64,000 bases of DNA from Kerstersia similis (GCF_965139615.1 NZ_CBCSIQ010000006.1:62001-126000), one strand, 5' to 3'. Numbered from the stretch's first letter, positions 1 to 9,653 are shown. Notes: generated by a model not told the origin, from the letters alone. A program made the numbers and translations.

Positions 1-103
1 GTCGTACCCGGAAGAAAATAATTTTCAGCTGCATTACTGTTTTTTTCCCGTCGTTCGGTAAAGAGGATGAAGACCTACGCACCTCGACCGGAAAGGAACA
101 CCC

Positions 104-2677
104 ATGTCGTCCTCCCTGCGGCTACGCACACCCGCCTTGCTCCTGACGCTTGCGCTGACCGCCGCCCTGCCTGCACTGTTGCCAATCCACAGCGCCCATG
201 CAGCTGCCAGCCAGCAGCAGTACGCCATTCCTGCCGGCCCGCTCGAAGACGTCCTGACCGCATTCGCGCGCCGGGCTGGCGTGCTGCTGTCCTTCGATCC
301 GGCAGCGCTGGCAGACGCCAGCAGTGCCGGCCTGCAGGGCAGCTATGACGTGGACAGCGGGTTCGCCGCCATTCTGGCCGGCCACGCCTTGAGCGCACAA
401 CGCAATAATGACGGCGTTTATATCCTCAGGCCCGTCAAACGCGCACAGGCATCGGACCCCGTAACGCTGGATTCCGTTCTGGTCACGGCCACCCTGGATC
501 GCCGGGCAGAAACCTTCGAAACCCCCGGCTCCGTTGCCGTGGTGACACGCGAGGAGATCGACCGCCTGCCACCACGCAACACCGCGGACATCCTGCGGGA
601 TGTCTCCGGCGTCTATACCTCGCAGGGCCGCAGCGATCCGGGTGTCGTGGTCAATATCCGCGGCCTGCAGGACCAGGGGCGCGTCAATGTGATGATCGAC
701 GGCGCGCGCCAGAATTTCAATTTCAGCAGCCACGGCGCCGGCGCCAAGGTCTATCTTGATCCTGCGCTGCTGGCCGGTGTCGATGTGCAGAAAGGCCCAT
801 CGTCCACGTTGGGCGGCGCGGGCATGATCGCCGGTTCCGTCAACTTCCGCACTTGGGAAGCCGCCGATATTATCCGCGCAGGAGAAACTGTCGGCGGGCA
901 CATCACGACGGCGACCGGCAGCAATGCTTACGACTTCGAAGGCAGCAGCGTCATCGGGATACGCCCCACGGACGACATGGACTTCGTCGCGGCCATCAGC
1001 CGCAAGCATATCGGCGCCTTCCGCCTGGGCAAGCATGATGTTGCCGAGGATACGGGCTACTGGGAAAACGATGCAGGCGGCTGGCAATCCCGCAGCACCG
1101 GGCAATCGCAATGGTCCGGCCTGTTCAAGGCCTCATGGCGCCCGGCCATCGGCCACCAGATCCGCCTTGGCTACATCGGCCTGGACGCAGAATTCAATAA
1201 TGGTGGCGGTGGCCCAGGCAGCGACCTGACCGGGGAAAGCACCATCAGCGCCAGCCAGCGTTTTGAGTCGCGGGTCAACACCGCCACCCTGGACTACGAG
1301 TGGCGCCCGGACTCCGAACTGGTCGCCCTGGATGCGCAGCTTTATTACACGCGCACGCGCCGCAAGGAACATCGCAACACCTACTACGAAGGCGGCGTGT
1401 CCTACGATGTGCAATACCAGACCAGCACGGTGGGCGGCAGCCTGATCAACCGCTCGCATCTGCCCGGCAACTGGTTTGATACGACCGTAAGCAGCGGCCT
1501 GGAGTTCTATCACGACTGGACGGAACCCGGTTTCCAGAGCACCTCTGTTACCTCCCATACGCTTGAAAGCAACTGGTTCACCGGCCCGACGCCCGAAGGC
1601 AAGCGCACGGTTGCCAGCGGCTTTGCCGAAACCACCCTGGACCACGAAGGCTGGCTGCAACTCATAGGCGGCCTGCGCTACGACTGGTACCACATCAAGG
1701 GAGATGGCGAGATTTACGTCGGCTCGGTCGCCAACCAGCCTGGCGTACGCCCGTCCTACACCCGCGTCTTCACGAATTTCTCTGTCAGCCGCCACGATGC
1801 CGCGTTCGCCCCCAAGCTGACGCTGGCACTCAAGCCCTTGCCGGCCATGCAGCTCTACGCCAGTATCGGCAACGGCCTGCGCCCGCCAGGCATCGGCGAA
1901 ACCCTGATGCAAGGCATGCACTCCGGCAACATGTTTCCGTTCTACCCCAACCCCAATCTCAAGGAAGAGCGCTCGCGCAACTGGGAAGTCGGGATGAACC
2001 TCAACTTCCACGGGCTGGCGACGGCAGATGACATCCTGCGCATCAAAACCGCCTGGTTCAACAATCGGGTCAAGAATTACATCACCAGTGCAGCCATCAT
2101 GTCGCCGACCGCCACGGCCGGCTGCTACGGCCTGCTGTGCCCCTCCGCAGCGGTCAATTTGCTCGATCCGGTGCATTTCCAGGGCCTGGAACTCGATATG
2201 GATTATGACGCCGGCATCGTCTTTGGCCGCGTTTCCATGACGCGTGTGCAGGCTAATCTGGGTGCCAAACGCTATGACCCGTTCCCGCTGGGGAGCTGGG
2301 TGGGCTACCCGGAAAACAGCATGGGCGGCAGCGCCAATGCCAATGAAGCGCTCGGCAGCACGTTGTACTCCGGGCCGCCTAGGCTCAAGCTGGCCGTTTC
2401 CGGCGGCGTCCGGCCCTTCGACCGCCGCCTGGAAATCGGCGCACGGATGCGCTTTGAAAAGCCCTCGCACGAAGAAGCCTACATCTGGCGCGCCCCGGCC
2501 CGCAACATCCGCACCTACGACCTCTGGGCCGCCTGGCAGGCCAGCGATGCCCTGCTGCTGCGCTTATCCGTGGATAACCTGACCGACGCCAACTATCTCG
2601 AACTGACCGGCAGCGGCACCAACTACAGCTACGGCCCGGGCCGCACCGTGATCGGCACCGTGCAATGGAAATTCTGA
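104..2677 (+). CDS. TonB-dependent heme/hemoglobin-type outer membrane receptor with STN domain
   Basis: Outer membrane receptor of 857 aa that should import an iron source, most likely heme or hemoglobin, using TonB energy. A signal peptide covers about residues 1-33. An STN (secretin/TonB short N-terminal) domain follows at about 38-112, then a plug domain at about 135-250 and a beta-barrel ending in the typical terminal Phe (VQWKF). Between about residues 590 and 625 lie LRPP and NPNLKEE with a His between them, resembling the FRAP/NPNL region of heme receptors. The STN domain normally signals to a FecR/FecI-type anti-sigma/sigma pair; none is in the window, but only 103 bases are visible upstream. 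AAAGGA lies before the ATG. Two GloVer-repeat protein genes follow on the same strand. The receptor family is secure; the ligand is inferred. Confidence 0.85.
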   Translation: MSSSLRLRTPALLLTLALTAALPALLPIHSAHAAASQQQYAIPAGPLEDVLTAFARRAGVLLSFDPAALADASSAGLQGSYDVDSGFAAILAGHALSAQRNNDGVYILRPVKRAQASDPVTLDSVLVTATLDRRAETFETPGSVAVVTREEIDRLPPRNTADILRDVSGVYTSQGRSDPGVVVNIRGLQDQGRVNVMIDGARQNFNFSSHGAGAKVYLDPALLAGVDVQKGPSSTLGGAGMIAGSVNFRTWEAADIIRAGETVGGHITTATGSNAYDFEGSSVIGIRPTDDMDFVAAISRKHIGAFRLGKHDVAEDTGYWENDAGGWQSRSTGQSQWSGLFKASWRPAIGHQIRLGYIGLDAEFNNGGGGPGSDLTGESTISASQRFESRVNTATLDYEWRPDSELVALDAQLYYTRTRRKEHRNTYYEGGVSYDVQYQTSTVGGSLINRSHLPGNWFDTTVSSGLEFYHDWTEPGFQSTSVTSHTLESNWFTGPTPEGKRTVASGFAETTLDHEGWLQLIGGLRYDWYHIKGDGEIYVGSVANQPGVRPSYTRVFTNFSVSRHDAAFAPKLTLALKPLPAMQLYASIGNGLRPPGIGETLMQGMHSGNMFPFYPNPNLKEERSRNWEVGMNLNFHGLATADDILRIKTAWFNNRVKNYITSAAIMSPTATAGCYGLLCPSAAVNLLDPVHFQGLELDMDYDAGIVFGRVSMTRVQANLGAKRYDPFPLGSWVGYPENSMGGSANANEALGSTLYSGPPRLKLAVSGGVRPFDRRLEIGARMRFEKPSHEEAYIWRAPARNIRTYDLWAAWQASDALLLRLSVDNLTDANYLELTGSGTNYSYGPGRTVIGTVQWKF

Positions 2678-2774
2678 GCCCGACCCATCCGCCGGCAGCC
2701 TCCGCCCGGCTTCCCTCTTCCTTGTTCCTCGCACCGTTCCCCCTATCCCAGGTACCAACTCCAGGAGTCCAATC

Positions 2775-4616
2775 ATGAAGCTACCATTCCGCTCGCGCCG
2801 CCTGCCGCTGACCGTCCTGACTGCGACCATGGCCGTTGTGACAGGCATGTCCGCCCACGCAGCCGACGCTGCGCCCGAGCTTTCGGTTCTGGCCCGATTC
2901 ACCGGAGCAACCGGCGAACTGCCAGGCATGCGCCCCTTCGCCGCGCCGATCTGGTCGGAACAGGAAGCCCAACTGCTGGGAACCACCCGCAGCGGCGGGC
3001 CGGGTTTCGGTTTTGAATACTCCCCCGGCCTGTTCCAGTACACGCGCGGCGTCATCTACCAGTACAAGCTCGACGGCAGCGTCAGCACCACCATACTGGG
3101 CGAAGACATCGGCTGGGGCGCCACGCCTCCCGTCCGCCGCAAAGACGGCAGCATCGTCAGCACATCCATGTACAGCGTCAACGCCGAGGGCAGCAATGTC
3201 GGCAGTATTTTCTCGCTTCATGGCGGCCAGGCCACCCGGCTCGGCGACGCCCCCCGTGCCCGCGGGCAAGCCGCGGTCTCCCCTGCCGGCGATCTCTACA
3301 CCGCAGGCGGCCTGGGTACCTCATGCAGCAACGGCAGCGGCGCGCCCCTGAGCCGGATTGCACTGGACGGTACGGTCACGACCATCGCCGACTTCTGCGG
3401 CTTCACCACCACGGACAGCCGTCGCCGCCTGATTTTCCACAAAGGGGCATCCCCCGTCATCAACGTGTGGAGCACCAGTGACAACGCGCTGTATGGCATG
3501 TCCTACATCGGCTCGAACGCTGCCCACGATGGTGTACCGGATACCGACCTGACCGGTGGCGCCATCGTCCGCATCCACGGCGACGCCCTGGCAGCCGGCC
3601 AGCTCACCGAAGACGATATCGAAGTTCTGCACTACTTCCGCCGTGGCGCCGAAGGCAGCGTGACGGCGGGTGATATCCTGGCCAGCAGCATGCTGGAAGA
3701 CGGTGAATGGCTCTATGGCACCCTGACTGGCGGCGACAACGCACTGGGCGCCGTGTGGCGCATGAAAAAGAGTGATCCGGACAGCTTCCGCCTGATTCAG
3801 CGTTTCGAGGTCGATCTGAGTGCGGCAGCAAGCCAGGCCGATGGCACACCGACCAACCCGTCGGGACAGCTTGTGCGCGGTGCGGATGGCAACATCTACG
3901 GCACCTCGCGGCGCGATGCCTCGGCCATCCAGCCGACCGGCTCGGCCGGCAAATTCAGTGCCGTTGGCGCCGGGACCATCTGGCGCATCCGTACCGGTAG
4001 CGCCGCCGACCGCAGCGACGACACCTTTGAAGTCCTGCACCGCTTCTCCAACCAGGACGGCTCCGTTCCGGTTGGCCTGAGCGCCGGCCCGGTCATCAAT
4101 GGCAAGCAGCTGATTTTCGGTGCAACGGAATCGGGCGGTGCCGCCAACGATACGTGCTACAACGACAATGGCACAGCCATTTCGACCGACTGCTCCGGCA
4201 ACGGTACCCTGTTCCAATTGGCCATTCCCTTGCCGCCCGTCACCGTGGATCAGTTCACGGCGGATGGTCAAACGGCCCTGTCCGTTGCCAGCGGCAGCCG
4301 GCCCACATTGGCCTGGCAAACCAGCGGCGCGGCAAGCTGCGCCGCAAGCGGTGACTGGGACGGCACCAAACAGGCCAGCGGCAATGAGCAGATCGGCCCG
4401 CTGACGAGTGGCGCCTATCAATACACCTTGAGTTGCACCAGCGCCGCAGGCGTGCAATCTACGCCTGCCACGCTTTCGATTACCGTCGAGACGCCTGCCG
4501 GTGAAAGCGAATCCGGCAGTTCCGGCGAAGGTGGTGGCGGCGGTGGCGGGCCTTTGACGCCTGCCGCCCTGCTGCTGGCGGCATTGGCCCTGGCGGGACG
4601 CCGCCGTCAACCCTGA
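2775..4616 (+). CDS. Exported GloVer-repeat protein with Ig-like domain and GlyGly-CTERM-like tail
   Basis: A protein of 613 aa with a clear signal peptide (cleavage near AHA-A, about residue 30). Its body carries degenerate repeats of the type V-L-H-x-F ... DG-x-x-YG-T ... GG, the hallmark of the GloVer tandem-repeat family of surface proteins (probable beta-propeller). An Ig-like module with a Cys pair occupies about residues 490-580. The end is a run of seven Gly, a hydrophobic stretch (LTPAALLLAALALA) and GRRRQP, which fits a GlyGly-CTERM sorting signal of the kind processed by rhombosortase. AGGAG lies upstream of the ATG. It sits 97 bases behind the TonB receptor and is paralogous to the next gene, so a surface role linked to receptor ligand capture is possible. 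Function is unproven. Confidence 0.75.
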   Translation: MKLPFRSRRLPLTVLTATMAVVTGMSAHAADAAPELSVLARFTGATGELPGMRPFAAPIWSEQEAQLLGTTRSGGPGFGFEYSPGLFQYTRGVIYQYKLDGSVSTTILGEDIGWGATPPVRRKDGSIVSTSMYSVNAEGSNVGSIFSLHGGQATRLGDAPRARGQAAVSPAGDLYTAGGLGTSCSNGSGAPLSRIALDGTVTTIADFCGFTTTDSRRRLIFHKGASPVINVWSTSDNALYGMSYIGSNAAHDGVPDTDLTGGAIVRIHGDALAAGQLTEDDIEVLHYFRRGAEGSVTAGDILASSMLEDGEWLYGTLTGGDNALGAVWRMKKSDPDSFRLIQRFEVDLSAAASQADGTPTNPSGQLVRGADGNIYGTSRRDASAIQPTGSAGKFSAVGAGTIWRIRTGSAADRSDDTFEVLHRFSNQDGSVPVGLSAGPVINGKQLIFGATESGGAANDTCYNDNGTAISTDCSGNGTLFQLAIPLPPVTVDQFTADGQTALSVASGSRPTLAWQTSGAASCAASGDWDGTKQASGNEQIGPLTSGAYQYTLSCTSAAGVQSTPATLSITVETPAGESESGSSGEGGGGGGGPLTPAALLLAALALAGRRRQP

Positions 4617-4758
4617 GACAGCTGACCCCACGGACGCGGCCGTCCGTCTGCCTTGCCGCCATCGGCAGGGCAGACACAGCGTCCCCGGATCAACCCTGCC
4701 TGCCATCCAGACCGGCCTTGCACACTGCCCATCCTTACGTCGAGCATAGACCTGTACC

Positions 4759-6837
4759 ATGCCCATGCAATTTCCACCCCATCCCCTGTCGCGTCTTCTG
4801 TCGTGCCTGAGCCTGCTTCCAGGCCAGCGCACTGCCATTTTGCTGCTCAGCCTCACTGCCTGCGCTGCCACAGCCGCCGATGCCGTGGATGAAGCCAGCG
4901 GCATCACCTCTTTCCACTGGTTCGGCGAACTGGATGGCGACGCGGGCGGCGGCGTCATGGCAGGCTGGCCCAAGGCCCAGTCCCCGACCGCACCGCCGCT
5001 TTATACCCGCGGCGATAACGGTGAATTCCTGTTCGTGCCGGTGACAGCGGTCAGCGGCCCGGCACTGGCCCGCGTCTCCACCACGCCCGGCCACTACACC
5101 CTGTCCTTGCTGGCCCCTGGCATCAGTGGCGATGACAGAATGACCAACGTCACAGCCGTCGGCAATCTGGTGCAACGGGCCAACGGCGATCTGGTAGGCG
5201 CCCTGACGCCGCACTATCTGGCCAACCCGGCCGCCAGCGACAATGCCGTAGGCACCGGCCTGCTGTACCGCAGCGACTACGATGGCGCCAATCCGGCGCC
5301 TATTGCCGCCACGCTCGGCCAACTGGTCGATCCTATCGGGGTGCTGGTGGCTGATACCGCCGGCAATGTCTATGGCGTGGATATGGGGCCATCAGGCAAC
5401 GGGCGCGTATTCATGCTCGATGCCAGCGACAATTTTTCGATCCTGCATGAGTTCGCAGCAGGCCCGGCTGGCCGGCCGCACATTCCCGCCGGGCTGACGC
5501 TGGGCAGCGACGGACTGCTCTACGGCGTCACCGCCTACCGACGCGGCATTCCCGGCGAGTCCGGCAATCCCGTCAGCGCCGACACGCCTACCGGCACTCT
5601 CTATCGCCTGAATCCTGCGGCGCCCGGCGCCTTCACCGTCCTGCATACCTTCGTGCTGTCCCACGGTGAAATCATGTCCAGCAACCGGGCCACCCGCCAC
5701 CCCTATCTTTCCGGATACATGCCCGGCCTGACCTATGTGCATGAAGGCCCGGACGGCTGGCTGTACGGTACTACCTCCATCAGCAACTGCGCCACGGCAC
5801 GCTCCCCGGAAACCGTCAACGCCACCAGCGGCCCGCCGCAGAACCCGCTATGCGGCCGCAGCGCAACAGCAGACCGCTATTACAAACTGCCCTATCCTCG
5901 CTACGATGTGGACTGGAACGTGCACGGAACGATTTACCGCGTACGCAAGGATGGGTCTGATTTCCAGGTATTGCACCGTTTCAGTGAAACCGACGGTTCC
6001 ACACCCACGGGGCCGCTGGTCACCGGCAGGGATGGCGCCATCTATGGCACCACCGCCTCCGGCGGCTCGCAAACCAGCTACTACCGAAATATGCCGGCAG
6101 GCGGCAAACCCTGGTGGCTGTGCACGGATGCCACCATCGCCAATGGCACCTGCTCCTCGCCCCCGATACGCAATGGCGTGATCTACCGCATCGTGCCGGC
6201 AAGCATCGTTACCGGCGCCGATGGTGCACCTGTCGAAGCCGGTTTCTCTGTCATCCATGAATTCATCAAGGCCAGTACCGGCAAAACACCCATCGGCCTG
6301 ACCGCCGCTGCGGACGGTATGCTGTACGGCGCGACCACCAGCGGTGGCAGCGGCTATATCAATCTCCGCGAAGAACGTTTCGAGGATGACTATTACGGCA
6401 GCCTGTTCACCTACGGGCCAGCCCTGGCCGCCAGCGTCACCCTGACCTTCTCCGCCGCCCAGGTTCCTGCCGACACCGCTGTCGATATGGTCTGGACGTC
6501 CAGTGGCGTCCAGGACTGCGTGGCGGCCTCATCGGCGGGCGACTGGACCGGCCCTCAGGAAACAGCCGGTACGCAGACACTGCTCAAACAGGCCGGCCGC
6601 TACACCTATAGCCTGACCTGCATAGACAGCACCACCGGGCGCCAGATCAGCAGCGGCGCGCAGACCTTGCGTGTGGACACCGATGCCACCAGCAACGATG
6701 GCAACTCGGTCGAATATGGCAATGGCGGTGCGCTGGGCACCGGCCTGCTGGCCGCACTGGCGCTACTGGCGGCCACGACAGGCCGGCGCTCGGCCCGCAA
6801 GCGCGCTGCCGCCCCAGGCACCCGAGCCGGGGCCTGA
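4759..6837 (+). CDS. Second exported GloVer-repeat protein with Ig-like domain and hydrophobic/Arg tail
   Basis: A protein of 692 aa, paralogous in architecture to its upstream neighbour. It has an N-terminal signal sequence (LSCLSLL ... ACAATAADA), GloVer-type repeats (for example VLHRFSETDGSTPTGPL followed by YGTTASGG), a Cys-containing Ig-like module near residues 555-635, then a Gly-containing linker, a hydrophobic stretch (GTGLLAALALLAATTG) and an Arg/Lys-rich tail. The extra length comes from inserts in the repeat region, some with paired cysteines. The tail is less canonical than in the first copy, with fewer glycines and 15-20 extra residues after the basic cluster. Probably surface-exposed or rhombosortase-processed; no enzymatic motif was recognised. 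The 142-base gap before it contains only weak hairpins. Confidence 0.7.
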   Translation: MPMQFPPHPLSRLLSCLSLLPGQRTAILLLSLTACAATAADAVDEASGITSFHWFGELDGDAGGGVMAGWPKAQSPTAPPLYTRGDNGEFLFVPVTAVSGPALARVSTTPGHYTLSLLAPGISGDDRMTNVTAVGNLVQRANGDLVGALTPHYLANPAASDNAVGTGLLYRSDYDGANPAPIAATLGQLVDPIGVLVADTAGNVYGVDMGPSGNGRVFMLDASDNFSILHEFAAGPAGRPHIPAGLTLGSDGLLYGVTAYRRGIPGESGNPVSADTPTGTLYRLNPAAPGAFTVLHTFVLSHGEIMSSNRATRHPYLSGYMPGLTYVHEGPDGWLYGTTSISNCATARSPETVNATSGPPQNPLCGRSATADRYYKLPYPRYDVDWNVHGTIYRVRKDGSDFQVLHRFSETDGSTPTGPLVTGRDGAIYGTTASGGSQTSYYRNMPAGGKPWWLCTDATIANGTCSSPPIRNGVIYRIVPASIVTGADGAPVEAGFSVIHEFIKASTGKTPIGLTAAADGMLYGATTSGGSGYINLREERFEDDYYGSLFTYGPALAASVTLTFSAAQVPADTAVDMVWTSSGVQDCVAASSAGDWTGPQETAGTQTLLKQAGRYTYSLTCIDSTTGRQISSGAQTLRVDTDATSNDGNSVEYGNGGALGTGLLAALALLAATTGRRSARKRAAAPGTRAGA

Positions 6838-6932
6838 CCACCGGACAAGCCTGATCCGGCGTGCGCGGCCAACCTTGAAGGCCGCCCACGCCTGGCACCC
6901 TCTGCCGTTACCGTCAGCGTCCCCCTGGAAAG

Positions 6933-7010
6933 TTATCCATAACTTCCCCACAGGATTTGCACACGCTTATCCCAGGGTTGGCCACAGGCTTATTCATAGC
7001 CTTATCCACA
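6933..7010. other. Cluster of DnaA-box-like sequences in a 370-base gene-free stretch
   Basis: The stretch 6838-7207 holds no convincing gene. Within it TTATCCATA (6933-6941), TTATCCCAG (6967-6975), TTATTCATA (6990-6998) and a perfect TTATCCACA (7002-7010) all point the same way, interspersed with TTCCCCACA (6944-6952) and GGCCACAGG. This density of 9-mers matching TTATNCACA with 0-2 differences in 80 bases is unusual outside oriC or a DnaA titration/regulatory site. No dnaA, dnaN, rpmH or parAB gene is nearby, so this is not the usual proteobacterial oriC neighbourhood. Confidence 0.45.
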
Positions 7011-7207
7011 CCATTACCCCCCCTGCCGCCCTGGCCATCCTCCAGGCAGCCTGATGGTTTTGTCCTGCGCCATCAGCAAGCACTTCCGGGTGCGATGATC
7101 CTGACGCCTCTGACCTCTCCCTGAAGAGACAAATCCAGCACACCCCTCTACTCCACAATATGCTAATTTAAATACATCCTATTCTCAGATGATGCTTGAC
7201 CCGCCGC

Positions 7208-7582
7208 ATGAGCTTCCCACAACGCCTGGCCAGCATGATGCGCAGGCGCGGCATACGCAGCCAAAACCAATTGGCACGCCTATGCGGCGTCTCGCAATCT
7301 TCCATTCACCGCATGCTGTATCTTGACGGGTATGCGCCAAAACTCGCGACCCTAAAGAAAATCGCCCTGGCACTGGACACCAGCGTGGCCTGGCTGATGG
7401 ATGGTGATATCACCGCAGCCCAACACCCCGCGCCAGGCCGCCCAGTCCTGCAAGGCGACATCCTGCGCATCGTCATGCTGCTGCATTCCTTGCCCCAGGC
7501 GCACCAGCAACGCATCTGGCAATCCCTGTCCCGTATGGCGGCTGAGGCCTGCCAGGAAGATACGGGCACGGAACACCTTTAG
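7208..7582 (+). CDS. Small XRE-family (Cro/CI-type) helix-turn-helix regulator
   Basis: A 124-aa protein whose first 65 residues form a lambda-repressor-like helix-turn-helix: QNQLARLCGVSQSSIHRML is the recognition region and ATLKKIALALDTSVAWLM closes the domain. The C-terminal half (about 80-124) is helical with no recognised ligand domain. The ATG at 7208 starts the conserved fold directly; a TTG four codons upstream (7196) is in frame and cannot be excluded because neither start has a strong Shine-Dalgarno sequence. It stands alone between the DnaA-box cluster and the convergent protease gene, so its target is unknown. Confidence 0.7.
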   Translation: MSFPQRLASMMRRRGIRSQNQLARLCGVSQSSIHRMLYLDGYAPKLATLKKIALALDTSVAWLMDGDITAAQHPAPGRPVLQGDILRIVMLLHSLPQAHQQRIWQSLSRMAAEACQEDTGTEHL

Positions 7583-7627
7583 CTCAGGCCCTGCAACATA
7601 AGCCTCCCGCCCCCTGGCCCTGCGTGC

Positions 7628-8776
7628 TTACTCGACAGGCGCCACGGCATCAGGCGCCACCGGTCGAATACCGATCTCCACCGCCAGGCGGCTCCGTTTA
7701 CCGTTGCGCAGCAACTCCCACACGACCGTCGTACCCGGCGGCAACTGGGCGATCCGGTTCAAGGCTTCCGTGGTACGCGATACCGGCTTGTCATCCAGGC
7801 TCAACAGGATATCGCCCACCTGCATCCCCGCCTTGTGGGCCGGCCCGTCGCGCAGCACTGCGGCAACAATCACGCCCTCGGTTTTATCCATGCCGAAGGC
7901 GCGCGCCAGATCTTCCGTCATATCCTGGGTTTCCAGGCCCATCCAGCCGCGCCGCACGCTACCGTGTTCGATGATCTCCCGCATGATCTCCAGGGCGCTG
8001 CTGATGGGAATCGTGAACCCTATCCCCAAAGAACCGCCCGTTTTGGAATAGATGGCGGTGTTGATGCCCACCAGCACGCCATTGGAATCCACCAGCGCAC
8101 CGCCCGAATTGCCGGGATTGATGGCAGCATCGGTCTGGATGAAATTCTCGTAGGTATTGATCCCCAGGCCGGTGCGGCCAACGGCCGATACGATCCCCAT
8201 GGTCGTGGTCTGCCCGAAGCCGAAAGGGTTGCCGATTGCCAGCACAATCTCCCCCACTTCCAAAGGCTGCCGCTGCACCGACTCGAAATAAGGCAGGTTC
8301 TTGCCGTCGATCTTGAGCACGGCCAAATCCGTTTCCGGATCCGCGCCGATCAGACGCGCCTTGAAACGCCGCCCATCATGCAAGGCCACTTCGATGGAAT
8401 CAGCTGCCCGCACCACATGATGATTGGTCAGCACGTAGCCATCCTTGCTGGCCATCACGCCGGAACCCAGGCTATTGCGCTCCTGCTCTTCGCTCAGCCC
8501 CGGCACCATGCCGAACAACTCGCGCAGCATCGGGTCATCCGGCAAAGGAATCAAAGGTACGTTGACCCTTTGCGTCGTATAGATATTCGCTACCGCCGGC
8601 GTAGCGCGTTCGACCGCCTTGGCAAAGGACACAGGCGCGCCCTGCGCCGATGACGGCAACGCGGCCCCGCCGCCTGGCCGCAGCCATTCCGGCTTGAAAA
8701 TGGACAGGACAAACAGAACTGCCAGGCAGAACACGGCAGTTTGCGAGAAAATCAGCCAAAGACGACGCATGGACAT
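7628..8776 (-). CDS. Membrane-anchored DegS/AlgW-like S1C serine protease with one PDZ domain
   Basis: Periplasmic HtrA-family protease of 382 aa. An N-terminal membrane anchor (about residues 8-27), a trypsin-like domain (about 50-255) and a single PDZ domain (about 270-360) match the DegS/AlgW layout rather than two-PDZ DegP. The triad is visible: His120 in TNHHVV, Asp150 in ETDLAVLK and Ser224 in GNSGG. DegS/AlgW homologues start regulated cleavage of anti-sigma factors during envelope stress; that role is inferred here. The start codon lies 16 bases from the divergent nif3 start, so both promoters share a tiny interval. Confidence 0.88.
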   Translation of the reverse strand: MSMRRLWLIFSQTAVFCLAVLFVLSIFKPEWLRPGGGAALPSSAQGAPVSFAKAVERATPAVANIYTTQRVNVPLIPLPDDPMLRELFGMVPGLSEEQERNSLGSGVMASKDGYVLTNHHVVRAADSIEVALHDGRRFKARLIGADPETDLAVLKIDGKNLPYFESVQRQPLEVGEIVLAIGNPFGFGQTTTMGIVSAVGRTGLGINTYENFIQTDAAINPGNSGGALVDSNGVLVGINTAIYSKTGGSLGIGFTIPISSALEIMREIIEHGSVRRGWMGLETQDMTEDLARAFGMDKTEGVIVAAVLRDGPAHKAGMQVGDILLSLDDKPVSRTTEALNRIAQLPPGTTVVWELLRNGKRSRLAVEIGIRPVAPDAVAPVE

Positions 8777-8792
8777 TTAGGAATCACAAACA

Positions 8793-9569
8793 ATGAGCCA
8801 GATTCAAACACAGGAATTATTGCAGTGGCTGGACCAGACACTGGAAAGCGCACGATTCAAGGATTATTGCCCCAATGGGCTGCAAGTAGAAGGCCGTCCC
8901 GTGATCCGGCATCTGGTCAGCGGCGTCACGGCCTCCGAAGCCCTGCTGCAAGAAGCCGTCGCCCGCGGCGCAGATGGCGTGCTGGTTCATCATGGCTGGT
9001 TCTGGCGCAATGAAGACGCACGTATCCGCGGCATGAAAAAACGCCGCATCGCCCTGGCCCTGGCAAACGACCTGAACCTGCTGGCCTATCACCTGCCGCT
9101 GGATGCCCATCCGATACTGGGCAACAACGCGCAACTGGCCCGGATACTGGGTTTGGAACCTGAACGCCATGCCGATGGCGCACCGCGCACCTGCGGGCCG
9201 GACAATCTCATCTGGCTGGGCCAGGCGCCCGGCATCCGCACCGTGGCAGAACTGGAAGCACGCATTGCCGCACGCCTGGACCGCGCACCTGTCATTGCGG
9301 GCAACCGCGACCAGGCGCCCGGCCTCATTGCCTGGTGTACCGGCGGCGCCCAGGGCTTCTTCGAAGCGGCGCTGGACGCAGGCGCCACCACCTTCATCAC
9401 CGGTGAAATCTCCGAACCCAGCGCACACATCGCAGCGGAAAACGGCGCCGTTTTCATCAGTGCCGGACACCATGCCACGGAACGCTACGGCGCACAGGCG
9501 CTGGGGCGAGCCGTTGCCGAGCGCTTCGGCATCCGCGTGGACTTCGTGGACTTGCCCAACCCGGCCTGA
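8793..9569 (+). CDS. Nif3-like dinuclear metal centre protein (YbgI/DUF34 family)
   Basis: A 258-aa member of the NIF3/YbgI family, which forms toroidal hexamers with a dinuclear metal site. Metal-binding signatures are visible: LVHHGWFW near residue 65, LPLDAHP near residue 103, and the C-terminal GHHATERYG. Length is normal for the bacterial family. The molecular function of this family is not settled; GTP cyclohydrolase-like and metal-chaperone roles have been proposed. It is divergent from the DegS-like protease and convergent with mscL. Confidence 0.9.
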   Translation: MSQIQTQELLQWLDQTLESARFKDYCPNGLQVEGRPVIRHLVSGVTASEALLQEAVARGADGVLVHHGWFWRNEDARIRGMKKRRIALALANDLNLLAYHLPLDAHPILGNNAQLARILGLEPERHADGAPRTCGPDNLIWLGQAPGIRTVAELEARIAARLDRAPVIAGNRDQAPGLIAWCTGGAQGFFEAALDAGATTFITGEISEPSAHIAAENGAVFISAGHHATERYGAQALGRAVAERFGIRVDFVDLPNPA

Positions 9570-9594
9570 ACCCTGGCGCCTTGCGCCATGCTGC

Positions 9595-9635
9595 AAAAAA
9601 GCCTGATGACCGGCAAACTGCCAGTCATCAGGCTT
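9595..9635 (-). terminator. Intrinsic terminator of mscL
   Basis: Perfect 10-base arms GCCTGATGAC (9601-9610) and GTCATCAGGC (9624-9633) enclose a 13-base loop that can itself pair partly. On the minus strand the stem is followed by six T residues (A-run 9595-9600). It lies 19 bases past the mscL stop codon. Confidence 0.85.
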
Positions 9636-9653
9636 GAGCCGGACCAGTCAGAC

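Noticed and set aside
14..26. Fur-box-like palindrome GAAAAT-A-ATTTTC upstream of the heme receptor
   Set aside because: Attractive by context, but only 13 bases match and the 19-base Fur consensus is not met; the true promoter may lie outside the window.
3321..4973. 550-codon open frame on the minus strand
   Set aside because: Antisense to the GloVer gene; composition is that of a shadow frame with no domain.
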